Under the pieces are notes generated by a model. The model made no database searches and was not told where the DNA came from. It saw nothing but the letters and a program-made list of their open reading frames with translations. Made by a program: the position numbers and the translations under genes. A stretch of 8,151 bases of DNA from Nitrososphaerales archaeon (GTDB lineage Archaea; Thermoproteota; Nitrososphaeria; Nitrososphaerales; CADDZS01): NCBI GenBank assembly GCA_030043455.1, contig JASHXQ010000017.1:1-8151 (forward strand), written 5' to 3'. This document shows, piece after piece, positions 1-6,610 of this stretch. Position 1 is the stretch's first letter. Every line of letters starts with the position of its first letter.

Positions 1-807
1 TGCTCCTCGGACAGCCTCGTCAATATCCCCCTGCCTTCTTTCCGAGTTTGTACTCAGCGCCAATTCGTACTTCCACTTATTTTGTAGCATCATCCTGTCC
101 ATGTCTTCTCGTTCGGGCTGCAGGATTCCCTTGGAATCGACGAGTATCAAATTTCCCGGAGTCGCTCCAGCGGAGATCAATAGTTTCGCCGCTGCAATGT
201 TAGCTGCCCCGGCTCCCATGAGCACGATCTTGGCATCCTTTAGTTTTCTGTTGGTCAGAGAGAGGGAATTGTAGAGTCCTGCTAAGATCACACCAGCAGT
301 TCCCTGTTGATCGTCGTGCCAGACCGGGATAGTAAGTCTCTGTTTAAGTTCGTCCAAAATCTGAAAGCATTTTGGGGAGGCAATATCCTCCAAATGGATC
401 GCTCCAAACGCAGGTTCGATGTTTAGGGCGAATTGAATCATTTTCTCAGGCTCATGGGCGCTTACTGGAATCGGGATCGCGTCGACGCCTCCGAGGTATT
501 TGTAAATGAGAGCCTTACCCTCCATAACCGGTAAACTACCCTCCGGGCCGATATCCCCTAGCCCCAGTACTCGCGAACCGTCTGTGAGTATGCAAAGCAT
601 ATTCCACCTGTTTGTATACTCAAATGAAAGATCCGGATCCTTGGCGACGGCCAGACTCACCGCCGCCACTCCTGGAGTGTACCAAATGGAAAAGTCGTCA
701 AGACTGATTACCGGAACTTTAGGGATATACTGCATCTTTCCCTGGTAATAGCGGGAATATTCAATTGCAAGTTTGGAAGTGTCAATGGCTTTCTTTTTTG
801 CAGGCAT
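1..807 (-). CDS. Malic enzyme (oxaloacetate-decarboxylating), N-terminal 269 residues, truncated by window edge
   Basis: Cytosolic malic enzyme, oxidatively decarboxylating malate to pyruvate and CO2 with reduction of NAD(P). Translating the minus strand from ATG at 807 gives 269 uninterrupted codons to the window edge; the family is usually about 400-450 residues or more, so the C-terminal part of the nucleotide-binding domain lies outside. Visible motifs in order: YTPGVA (43-48, catalytic Tyr43), TDGSRVLGLGDIGP (75-88), MEGKA with the catalytic Lys98, LEDI (139-142, metal-binding Glu140/Asp141), HDDQQGTA (164-171, metal-binding Asp) and the dinucleotide-binding turn GAGAAN (198-203). The last position of that turn is Asn where Gly is more familiar to me. 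NAD versus NADP preference cannot be read from this. The ATG start fits the family N-terminus; no strong Shine-Dalgarno sequence precedes it. It is divergent from the gene at 1062. The enzyme would link the C4-acid pool to pyruvate, which suits organotrophic or mixotrophic metabolism. Confidence 0.95.
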   Translation of the reverse strand, partial: MPAKKKAIDTSKLAIEYSRYYQGKMQYIPKVPVISLDDFSIWYTPGVAAVSLAVAKDPDLSFEYTNRWNMLCILTDGSRVLGLGDIGPEGSLPVMEGKALIYKYLGGVDAIPIPVSAHEPEKMIQFALNIEPAFGAIHLEDIASPKCFQILDELKQRLTIPVWHDDQQGTAGVILAGLYNSLSLTNRKLKDAKIVLMGAGAANIAAAKLLISAGATPGNLILVDSKGILQPEREDMDRMMLQNKWKYELALSTNSERRQGDIDEAVRGA

Positions 808-1061
808 GCTCTAAATTTTCCTGATTAATTCGACAAAAGTATGTTGTCAGACGTATGGAATATCCAATCTATCCTTTCGGTTAGGAAGTTATTTGCAAAC
901 CTAAAATTCGCTATTTAACAAGTATTATTTGGTCAGCTAATCGTCGAAGAATATTTTCCCTGATCTTCTGAGATCCACTAGATTTTTCTCAAACGAAGAT
1001 CACACTTCTTAAAATCATTATAAGCGAAAGTCTCTGTATTGTAAACCCCAGGGAAACTGAT
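808..1061. other. Divergent intergenic region
   Basis: These 254 bases separate the malic enzyme (minus) from the small plus-strand gene at 1062. They should hold both promoters. The plus-strand TATA-like box near 1018 is the only clear element. On the minus strand the AT-rich stretch around 822-834 is at a plausible distance for a malic enzyme promoter but is not a convincing TATA box. I see no RNA gene, repeat or credible ORF here. Confidence 0.5.
1018..1024 (+). promoter_or_regulatory. Archaeal TATA box for the 1062-1746 gene pair
   Basis: TTATAAG lies about 40 nt upstream of the TTG start at 1062. With the usual archaeal spacing of about 25 nt from TATA centre to transcription start, the mRNA would begin near 1045 with a leader of roughly 15 nt. 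This fits the TTG start and makes a longer N-terminus unlikely. Confidence 0.5.
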
Positions 1062-1304
1062 TTGGTCTCTTTCAAATTCAAAAAAGGAGATTTCGTGATC
1101 ATAGACGATGGTGGAACTCCAATTGAATTTGAGATTGTAGCGCCTTTGCAACCTCACAAAGGAAACCGATTCGACGGAGAAGTTTTCTACGATGCTAAAG
1201 AAGTCGTCTCGGGGGAAAAGCGAACAATCTCTCAAGAAGACATACTTAGACGCGCAACTCCCGTGGACAATTCCGCGCGGCTTTTTAACAAGAAAGACAA
1301 TTGA
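1062..1304 (+). CDS. Small hypothetical protein, 80 aa, possibly SH3-like beta barrel
   Basis: I do not recognise this family. The protein is soluble and charged, without signal peptide or membrane segment. Its opening (FKKGDFVIIDDGGTPIEFEI) alternates hydrophobic and polar residues around Gly turns, as in small SH3-like or KOW-like beta barrels, and a short helical C-terminal part follows (SQEDILRRATP). The start is TTG, about 40 nt downstream of a TATA-like box, so the message would be nearly leaderless. The DCC-type oxidoreductase gene follows 28 nt after the stop and the two are probably co-transcribed. A minus-strand frame over 978-1235 is also open, but its translation looks like an antisense shadow: it lacks a plausible start context, while the plus frame has both a promoter and a downstream partner. 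Function unknown. Confidence 0.65.
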   Translation: MVSFKFKKGDFVIIDDGGTPIEFEIVAPLQPHKGNRFDGEVFYDAKEVVSGEKRTISQEDILRRATPVDNSARLFNKKDN

Positions 1305-1332
1305 TTTTTGAAGACTTCGGGAGTTAATAGGA

Positions 1333-1746
1333 ATGTCCGGGGTGCCACGAAATTCCGGCGCGGATTTGTTCCGGGCATATCTGCTTTATGATTCTAGGTG
1401 TGGTCCTTGTACTCGATTCATGAAGATCGTCAAAGTGCTCGACCTAAATCATAAGCTAATTCCGGTATCGATTTATGAAACAGAAACTGAAGGCCTAGTT
1501 CAGGGTTTGCTATCTTCCACGCGGTTGAAAAGTTCGTTCCATGTTTTGGAGGTTTCGCAAAACAAAGCCGAAGTCTATAGCGCCGGTGACGGTCTGATCC
1601 GCTTGACGCGATACGCCCCCGGCGGCTCTGTTACGTACCCAGTGGTATCTCATGCAAAGTTCCTAAGACAGTTTCTCAGGTGGGCCTATTTTCAAGCTAC
1701 CAAAATCCGAAAGGCTTCCAAGAGCTGCTCCCTGACCCCCAGTTGA
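1333..1746 (+). CDS. DCC family (DUF393/YuxK-like) thiol-disulfide oxidoreductase-like protein, 137 aa
   Basis: Near the N-terminus the protein carries a beta strand followed by YDSRCGPC (19-26), matching the D-x-x-C-x-x-C signature (Asp20, Cys23, Cys26) that names the DCC family. A helix (TRFMKIVKVLDL) and a second strand (KLIPVSIYE) follow, as in a thioredoxin-like fold. Its length is within the usual range for DUF393 proteins. The C-terminal half (about residues 60-137) is basic and less typical: the region corresponding to the usual Asp/Gly-rich substrate loop reads VYSAGDGLIRL, and the tail has WAYFQATKIRKASKS. There is no signal peptide, so it is probably cytosolic. A Shine-Dalgarno-like GGGAG (1319-1323) sits 9 nt before the ATG. 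It is the second gene after 1062 and ends 10 nt from the convergent gene at 1757. Redox partners and substrates of this family are largely unknown; redox activity is inferred from the CxxC. Confidence 0.8.
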   Translation: MSGVPRNSGADLFRAYLLYDSRCGPCTRFMKIVKVLDLNHKLIPVSIYETETEGLVQGLLSSTRLKSSFHVLEVSQNKAEVYSAGDGLIRLTRYAPGGSVTYPVVSHAKFLRQFLRWAYFQATKIRKASKSCSLTPS

Positions 1747-1756
1747 GTTCAGAATT

Positions 1757-2179
1757 TTATCCGTAAGGAGACTGCGTTTGTTTTTCTGAGGAAGTAGGAA
1801 GAGTCCTTCGAAGAATTATTTCAAAGCGTAAAGAATTGTCTTCGTTAGAATTTTGCTCTGCTCCCTTCTCGGAAATTACTTCTCCAGTCTTGGATTTTCC
1901 GCCCGGTTGGACGTCGGCAAAGGCCAACCCCTTTGGCGGTACTTGACGAAAGGTTTCAATCTCCGTTCTCGCAGCTATCAGAGCACTGGGAACTCTCAAA
2001 TCAATGAACTTTGGAGCCCCATCCATAAATCGCCCCAGATCTGTCGCAAGTCGTTTATCCTGCGTCCGAATCAAGATCCAGTAAATGATTTCTTTTCCCT
2101 TCATGTCGGGCGTCGGCATTGTCCGGGTTTCGAATTTTTCAGCCTCGAATTCGAAATTATTGAGCTTGATCCAGACCAA
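1757..2179 (-). CDS. Hypothetical protein, 140 aa, with charged disordered C-terminal tail
   Basis: Family not recognised. The first 75 or so residues look folded and strand-rich (WIKLNNFEFEAEKFETR, then KEIIYWILIRTQDKRLATDL, then FIDLRVPSALIAARTEIETF). From about residue 80 onward the protein is Gly/Lys/Glu/Ser-rich and probably disordered. No signal peptide or membrane segment is seen. A stop codon lies directly before the TTG at 2179, so this is the longest possible form; ATG codons at residues 21 and 26 are alternative starts, but the Trp/Ile strand before them looks genuine. No Shine-Dalgarno sequence is seen. It lies 109 nt downstream of the PMT gene on the same strand and could be the last cistron of that operon or have its own promoter. 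The opposite strand is also open (1853-2248) but gives a Ser/Leu/Phe-rich translation typical of antisense frames. Confidence 0.6.
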   Translation of the reverse strand: MVWIKLNNFEFEAEKFETRTMPTPDMKGKEIIYWILIRTQDKRLATDLGRFMDGAPKFIDLRVPSALIAARTEIETFRQVPPKGLAFADVQPGGKSKTGEVISEKGAEQNSNEDNSLRFEIILRRTLPTSSEKQTQSPYG

Positions 2180-2288
2180 CTATTATTGAACACAAGTCCC
2201 TTTGAATTAGAGCATCTTCTCTTATCTGAAAATTGCTCCACCAAGTAGGGTCTCATTGCTGTAAAATGTCTTTTCCAAGGACGGGAAA

Positions 2289-3773
2289 TCATCCCGATAG
2301 AGACGAAGAGGGATGGATGGGGAAGAATAAAATGAAGAAAGCTATTGCCGCTCCCACCCATACAAGCGATAAAATTCTCTGCCACTTCAATGAGTCGGGG
2401 GAAATGAAAGTGATAACCATCGGAATCCCCAGACACAGCGCCGGGTCCGTATTTACGAAGTAGAAGGAGTACACCACTCGGTGATAAATTCCAGACAAAA
2501 TCAAATTGGGACCGTACGTCCCAACGATCAAGGCGACGATGAGAGCGTCTAGTTGTGTCGCCATCCGTCGGATTGCCTTGAAAATGATCACCGGAACAAT
2601 AATCCAAAAGCTTAACCAGATTACCAAATTACCAATACCCAGCCAGTCAATGGGATGTAAGTAGGTTTTGCTCAGAACCTGACCCGTGCTGGAAGTTGTC
2701 GTGATGGTAACAGTTGTCACGTAGTACTGAGCCGGGCTCACATCAAGAGGCAGCACCCAGTACCACGCAAGATGTTGCCAAGGTTGCTGGTAATCGGAAG
2801 GTGTCATTGTCAGGGCTGTGTGGTAACTGTAATAATACTCGAAATTCTGCCAGAAATAGTTCACGTAGTCGTAATGAGATAACGTAGTATTCGTAGTAGT
2901 GGTAGAAGTGCCATTACTGACAATGACTACGGTTCCAACAGTGGATAGAGTGCCTTCATAAGGATGGTAGATTTGGTCGTACGCTGTCAGGGGAATACCC
3001 ACGACTGCAATTAGTATGATCGCGAATGCGATCAGAATCTTCAGATTGGGCATCGAGAAAAGTTGCTTAGCAGGAATCCTCCGGGTAGCCCAAACATGAT
3101 AGAAAAAGAGCGCAATGATGAAGTAAGTGCCCCATTCCTTGCTCAGGACACTCAGCGCGAATCCAACAGCCGCCCAGTAATAATGCTTCTTGAAATACGC
3201 GAGAAAGCCGAGCAGCGCAAAGAAGATCGGAGGTCCCTCAAGTAGCGCGAGTGAAGTGTGAATGAAAAAGAGCGTCTCAAAACCTAGAAGACTGGCGGCG
3301 ATGAGAGCTTTCTCCTTGTTAAAGAAAAGCAGTGCTAGCTCGTAAAATACACCGACCGTAGCAGTTCCAATGAGAACATAGAATATTCGCCATCCGAAAA
3401 AGTCATTCCCGAAAAGATAGATTCCGAGAGCGACCCAGATTTTACCGAAGAAAGGATGCTCTAGATTGCTTGCCACAAAATGTAGCAAGTCGAGCCCCGC
3501 CGGAACATAATAGGCTTCGTCGAACACGTATTGCGGTGGATTGTTGCCATTGGGAAACGACATTGCGAAGATGTGAAGCACGAGCAGAATAAGCAGTAAG
3601 TGCCCAATGTTGAAGCCATTGACCACTCCTCCGAAGACTCTCATCAGCTGTTGCTGGACTTTCTCTTGAGCCGTGCTCGCAACCGCTGGAGAGGTCGCCG
3701 AAGCCTCGGAAGAAGAGGAAGGACTTCCAGTCCCCCCACTCACAGTGCCAGTCTCGTTATCTGATTCACTCAA
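2289..3773 (-). CDS. PMT-family (dolichyl-phosphate-mannose-protein mannosyltransferase-like) glycosyltransferase, 494 aa
   Basis: Polytopic membrane glycosyltransferase of the GT-C fold, expected to transfer a sugar from a dolichyl-phosphate carrier to Ser/Thr of exported proteins on the outer face of the membrane. Residues 1-38 form a Ser/Thr/Ala-rich cytoplasmic tail. The first membrane helix (about 57-73) is followed by the external loop with the signature VFDEAYYVPAG (83-93; Asp85-Glu86 are the expected catalytic pair) and NLEHPFFGK (103-111, matching the family's HPPxGK-type motif). About ten hydrophobic helices follow. A large external loop (about 263-375) is rich in Thr and aromatic residues and holds two N-glycosylation sequons (Asn287, Asn295). 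The start is TTG, 12 nt after the stop of the GT87-like gene, so the two form one operon; a GTG at residue 11 is an alternative start. Length is usual for archaeal PMTs. The exact sugar and acceptor cannot be read from the sequence, and an ArnT-like role on lipid acceptors is less likely. Confidence 0.85.
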   Translation of the reverse strand: MSESDNETGTVSGGTGSPSSSSEASATSPAVASTAQEKVQQQLMRVFGGVVNGFNIGHLLLILLVLHIFAMSFPNGNNPPQYVFDEAYYVPAGLDLLHFVASNLEHPFFGKIWVALGIYLFGNDFFGWRIFYVLIGTATVGVFYELALLFFNKEKALIAASLLGFETLFFIHTSLALLEGPPIFFALLGFLAYFKKHYYWAAVGFALSVLSKEWGTYFIIALFFYHVWATRRIPAKQLFSMPNLKILIAFAIILIAVVGIPLTAYDQIYHPYEGTLSTVGTVVIVSNGTSTTTTNTTLSHYDYVNYFWQNFEYYYSYHTALTMTPSDYQQPWQHLAWYWVLPLDVSPAQYYVTTVTITTTSSTGQVLSKTYLHPIDWLGIGNLVIWLSFWIIVPVIIFKAIRRMATQLDALIVALIVGTYGPNLILSGIYHRVVYSFYFVNTDPALCLGIPMVITFISPDSLKWQRILSLVWVGAAIAFFILFFPIHPSSSLSG

Positions 3774-3785
3774 GTTATGTCGTTC

Positions 3786-4955
3786 TCAAATCTTGGTGAG
3801 TTTCTTCGAGAAACCGAGAATACCTAACATTGTTGCTAAGTAAATTTGTCGCAACAATGCAAACGCCTGGGGTACGTTAGGTGTCACATTGTTGGGCTGA
3901 AATGCAAACCAGAACAAAATAATTCCGATATCGGCCAACTCAAACAGGTAAAAGAGAGACAAGGGTATCATTGGGACAAGCGCGAGCAGAGGTAGCAAGT
4001 CGAGATTCATCTGAGGAGTAGCGATGTATGAAAAGAGGATGAAAGCCCCCAGAATCATTAGTGACCTGACCAGAAGAGGTTTGTGCCGGAAAAAGATGTA
4101 AATGGAGAGCGCGGAGCCTGCCACCAGCACATAGCTGATATCCTTAGCTAGACCCCAGCTATTCTGGTTGTTGAAAATCCATACCAAGAAGCTGTCCTCG
4201 AGGCCCCAGTTCTTCAAAAAGGTGTAGCCTGCTAACCAAGTGTTGAAATTAGCGATCATAAAAGGAACGTTCAGAGCGCCCACTACTGCGCCCATTATCA
4301 CTGTGAAAGAGATCCGCTCGTTCTTGGAACGTAGCTCCTGCCAGAATAAAGGGACCAAAAGTGCCGGAGACAATTTAGTCGCGATGGATAGCCCCAAGAA
4401 CAGAGCACTCCATTTCATTTGCTTTCTTGCCATGAAGAAGTAGAGCGACATAACGACGAAGAGAGTCTGAACTATGTCAAAATTATAGGCTCCGTAGAGG
4501 AGCAACGAAGGAGCGAAAATCGAGTAAAGGAGTTGCCGATTCCAATTGAGCCCCAGATATCCAAGAAATTGGTATACATAGTGCGCCATGAAAAGCGCGA
4601 CAATGAGCAAGATTCCAAATTCGATGACAGAGAAAATGTAGACATTGCCTCCGCTTGCCCACCCGCCTAACCACAGAATCAACCCGCAAATAGGCGGATA
4701 TTCAAACACGTAAGTAACGTAGGGAATCCCCACTACGACTTCCCTCAAACCGCTGGGTGTGGATCTTCCCCAGAAGGAACCTAAGAAATCGCTGTAGAAT
4801 TGGGGAGAATTGTTGATGGGGAAGTGAATCAGAATGCTTACGAGAAATGAAACTCCAGCAGCGAGCATTATCGATGTATATTGAGGATCGTTCAGCAGAT
4901 CCTTTAGCTTGGCCGGAAACCAGTCAGCATTCGAATTGTCGAACTCGCTGCGCAT
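3786..4955 (-). CDS. GT87/DUF2029-like polytopic mannosyltransferase, 389 aa
   Basis: Integral membrane glycosyltransferase of the GT-C superfamily, related to GT87 (DUF2029) and PIG-M-like mannosyltransferases that use polyprenyl-phosphate sugars. After a soluble N-terminal stretch of about 25 residues there are roughly ten hydrophobic segments. Signature elements: YSDFLGSFWGR (54-64) in the first external loop, with Asp56 the probable catalytic acid; YVFEYPP (82-88); YNFDIVQT (157-164); and ATKLSPALLVPLFW (192-205), the conserved lysine-containing stretch of this family. The C-terminus ends in a short basic tail. ATG at 4955 is preceded by a leader of about 65 nt from a TATA box near 5047. 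It is the first gene of a two-gene operon with the PMT gene. Together they would build or attach sugars on surface proteins or lipids; which enzyme adds which sugar is not decidable here. Confidence 0.8.
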   Translation of the reverse strand: MRSEFDNSNADWFPAKLKDLLNDPQYTSIMLAAGVSFLVSILIHFPINNSPQFYSDFLGSFWGRSTPSGLREVVVGIPYVTYVFEYPPICGLILWLGGWASGGNVYIFSVIEFGILLIVALFMAHYVYQFLGYLGLNWNRQLLYSIFAPSLLLYGAYNFDIVQTLFVVMSLYFFMARKQMKWSALFLGLSIATKLSPALLVPLFWQELRSKNERISFTVIMGAVVGALNVPFMIANFNTWLAGYTFLKNWGLEDSFLVWIFNNQNSWGLAKDISYVLVAGSALSIYIFFRHKPLLVRSLMILGAFILFSYIATPQMNLDLLPLLALVPMIPLSLFYLFELADIGIILFWFAFQPNNVTPNVPQAFALLRQIYLATMLGILGFSKKLTKI

Positions 4956-5042
4956 CTTGAAAGAGCTAATCCTCGTCAGGCAGGAAAGTTTCGAGCGGAC
5001 CCTTTCCGAAAGCTGACAAATCCTTGCTGCGTTTTGAAGGAG

Positions 5043-5051
5043 ATATATTAA
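5043..5051 (-). promoter_or_regulatory. TATA box for the glycosyltransferase operon
   Basis: On the minus strand the sequence reads TTAATATAT, a strong archaeal TATA element centred about 92 nt upstream of the ATG at 4955. Transcription would start near 5020, leaving a leader of about 65 nt. Such a leader is long for this window, where other promoters imply short leaders. The box is AT-symmetrical and could also point to the plus strand, but no gene begins close by on that side. Confidence 0.5.
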
Positions 5052-5173
5052 ATTCTAAACTTGAGAACAACGAAGCCGACGAGAAACATCGCTCTCGGTT
5101 CCGAAATTGGGGAGTCGCGTCGCCCGTTTGGGCATTCCACAAACAAATCAGCTTCTGTTAGTTGATATCACAA

Positions 5174-5186
5174 AGCTAATTTAGCT
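5174..5186. promoter_or_regulatory. 13-bp perfect palindrome, possible operator upstream of the ECF S-like gene
   Basis: AGCTAATTTAGCT is a perfect inverted repeat (AGCTAA / TTAGCT around a central T). It ends 31 nt before the TTG start at 5218. An AT-rich dyad at that distance lies where the TATA box or transcription start would be, so it could be a binding site for a dimeric repressor such as a winged-helix protein. A single occurrence is weak evidence; no second copy was seen in this window. Confidence 0.3.
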
Positions 5187-5199
5187 CCCACAAAATCCG

Positions 5200-5212
5200 G
5201 CTCTTCCGATCT
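5200..5212. other. Exact 13-base match to the common Illumina adapter end
   Basis: GCTCTTCCGATCT matches the shared 3' end of standard Illumina adapters (AGATCGGAAGAGC on the minus strand) over all 13 common bases. The flanking bases do not continue into any of the specific adapter extensions I know. It could be a chance match or an untrimmed adapter remnant at an assembly join. It sits 5 nt before the chosen start of the next gene, so the upstream region of that gene should be treated with caution. Confidence 0.5.
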
Positions 5213-5217
5213 AAGTC

Positions 5218-5778
5218 TTGCAAAATTCGTTACAGGTCTCCACCACTAGATCTATCGCGATGATAGGGCTTTTCTCAGCGCTTTACATCGTTACCGCGGG
5301 TTTGACCTCGGTGATCACCCAGGTGGGATATCCGGAACACTTTCTTCGGGGCATATTCATGTCTTCTCTTATTCTCACAACGCGGAGACGATGGAGCGCA
5401 ACATTGATGGGGATCGTTTGTGGTTTGATTTTTCTGGCCGTACCCGCTCCGGCGCCGTATCTTCTGCCTTCCACTGTGGTATCCGGTGTGGTTTTTGATC
5501 TTGCTCTAATCCTTGGGACAAGATATGGTTCGGTCCTAACCCAGACTCGTCTAATGGTGGGCGCGGGGTTGAGTGGTTTCGCCGAGTCGGTGGTGGCTCT
5601 CCTTATACTGACAATCTTTACCCCCGGAATCTTGGGCAAGACTTTCGATGCTCTCGCTTTGGCATGGTCAGCGGATATTGTCCTGAACATCGTATTGAGT
5701 ATCGCAGGGGCGTACATTGCCTTCCGATATCTTGGCAATAGATCGTCAAGGCGGAGGGCTCAAGTCACCAGCCAGTAG
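5218..5778 (+). CDS. Membrane protein resembling an ECF transporter substrate-binding (S) component, 186 aa
   Basis: A small hydrophobic protein with about five to six membrane segments, matching the size and layout of S components of energy-coupling-factor transporters, which bind vitamins or their precursors. The first helix has IAMIGLFSALYIVTAG (13-28), the usual opening of such proteins. It is followed by the loop EHFLRGIFMSSLIL and a basic turn (TTRRRW), then two helices separated by PAPAPYLLPS. The C-terminus is basic (RSSRRRAQ) and cytosolic. The substrate cannot be told; similarity in layout to thiamine-type S components is only an impression. The ATPase and T components are not in this window. 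TTG at 5218 is chosen as the first start after an in-frame stop at 5212; ATG at residue 15 would cut into helix 1. The start lies next to a possible adapter sequence, so the true N-terminus may differ. It converges with the rhomboid gene across 25 nt. Confidence 0.5.
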   Translation: MQNSLQVSTTRSIAMIGLFSALYIVTAGLTSVITQVGYPEHFLRGIFMSSLILTTRRRWSATLMGIVCGLIFLAVPAPAPYLLPSTVVSGVVFDLALILGTRYGSVLTQTRLMVGAGLSGFAESVVALLILTIFTPGILGKTFDALALAWSADIVLNIVLSIAGAYIAFRYLGNRSSRRRAQVTSQ

Positions 5779-5803
5779 AAGACCGCCACATCCTATAGTT
5801 CGG

Positions 5804-6532
5804 TCAAGCAACGAACAGGATGAACTGAATCACCGAGCCGATTAGGATTGCTCCAATTAGTACGGTAGTAAAATCTCTCATTTGGTGACTCGACTTGCTA
5901 GTGTCCGCGTAATTACTTAGCTGGGGCCTCAAGCTCTGATAGAGGATAGGGCCAGCGACGAAGCCTCCTATTGCCCCGCCCAAATGCGCGACATAATTGA
6001 CGTTGGCAATAAGAAAGCTACTCCCCACAAAAACAATCAAAAAAAAGACAAGGGTGGTAAGCTCGATCCTGTTTTCTTTGGCCCACGAATAGGAAAAAAC
6101 TGCTGCAATCAGCCCAAATATTCCTCCGGAGGCCCCGGCACTTGCATATTGGGGGCCTTCAATCAGGGTAAGCAGGTTTCCCAGAATAGCTGTAAGAAAA
6201 AAGATGAGAAAGTAGCGTGGCATATTGAATGTATCGTCGCTGAGCCTGTCCAGTATGAGCACAGCTACCGCGTTGAAGCCAGCATCGAGGGGAGAATCTG
6301 TAACCAGAATCGAAGTAAACAGCTCGTAAAACTGGTGCAGATAGACCACGATAGCATTGTTCTGGGCAAGCAAATCCGTAGCTGTGAAAGATCCACAAAA
6401 TGACACGAGGGATTTGGGGCACGGCGAAAAGAGATCTCCGACCAATCCAAAGAAGTATCCAAGAACTATTAGGCCGGCGAGCAGCCAACCTGGACGAAGG
6501 TTCCGCCAAAAGAGGGATTTTTGATCTTCCAT
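5804..6532 (-). CDS. Rhomboid-family intramembrane serine protease, 242 aa
   Basis: Polytopic membrane protease that cleaves single-pass membrane proteins within or near their membrane segment. Signature residues: catalytic Ser135 in GASGGIFG (133-140) and catalytic His183 in NYVAHLGGAIGGFVAG (179-194), so the Ser-His dyad is intact. Helix 1 covers about 15-31. The following external loop (32-80) holds Cys38 and Cys46, which could form a disulfide, and ends in the family-typical YELFTSILV. The helix-2 element normally written HxxxN reads DAGFN (83-87): the Asn that helps form the oxyanion hole is kept, but the His is replaced by Asp. A seventh hydrophobic segment (about 221-241) lies after a polar linker at the C-terminus, as in 6+1 rhomboids. 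ATG at 6532 is the chosen start. It is the last of the minus-strand genes on the right side; its substrate is not known, but the Ser/Thr-rich single-anchor protein at 7298-7948 is a candidate. Confidence 0.9.
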   Translation of the reverse strand: MEDQKSLFWRNLRPGWLLAGLIVLGYFFGLVGDLFSPCPKSLVSFCGSFTATDLLAQNNAIVVYLHQFYELFTSILVTDSPLDAGFNAVAVLILDRLSDDTFNMPRYFLIFFLTAILGNLLTLIEGPQYASAGASGGIFGLIAAVFSYSWAKENRIELTTLVFFLIVFVGSSFLIANVNYVAHLGGAIGGFVAGPILYQSLRPQLSNYADTSKSSHQMRDFTTVLIGAILIGSVIQFILFVA

Positions 6533-6588
6533 GATAGCCCTTATCTCAAGGGAGAAAAGAATCCAGAGCGATTTGTGTAGATAAGAAC

Positions 6589-6595
6589 GTATAAG
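6589..6595 (-). promoter_or_regulatory. Possible TATA box for the rhomboid gene
   Basis: The minus strand reads CTTATAC in the 78-nt gap between the DUF6659-like gene and the rhomboid gene, about 60 nt before the ATG at 6532. It would give a leader of about 35 nt. The match is modest, so read-through from the upstream gene is an equally good explanation. Confidence 0.3.
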
Positions 6596-6610
6596 CAGAC
6601 ACGGATTGTT

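Noticed and set aside
506..748. Plus-strand open frame of 80 codons
   Set aside because: It lies wholly antisense to the conserved N-terminal region of malic enzyme.
978..1235. Minus-strand open frame of 85 codons
   Set aside because: It is antisense to the 80-aa gene at 1062, runs through the TATA-like box of that gene, and its translation (many Phe and Ser) looks antisense-derived.
1853..2248. Plus-strand open frame of 131 codons
   Set aside because: It is antisense to the 1757-2179 gene; its Ser/Leu/Phe/Arg-rich translation looks like an antisense shadow and there is no promoter or ribosome site.
2101..2607. Long minus-strand open frame of 168 codons
   Set aside because: It overlaps the C-terminal membrane helices of the PMT gene in another frame and the start of the next gene; its translation is rich in Arg, Ser and His with no domain, as expected for a shadow.
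5283..5738. Minus-strand open frame of 151 codons
   Set aside because: It is antisense to the ECF S-like membrane protein; the Arg- and Pro-rich translation is the usual mirror of hydrophobic helices.
5984..6403. Plus-strand open frame of 139 codons
   Set aside because: It is antisense to the rhomboid gene, whose catalytic motifs are intact in the opposite frame.
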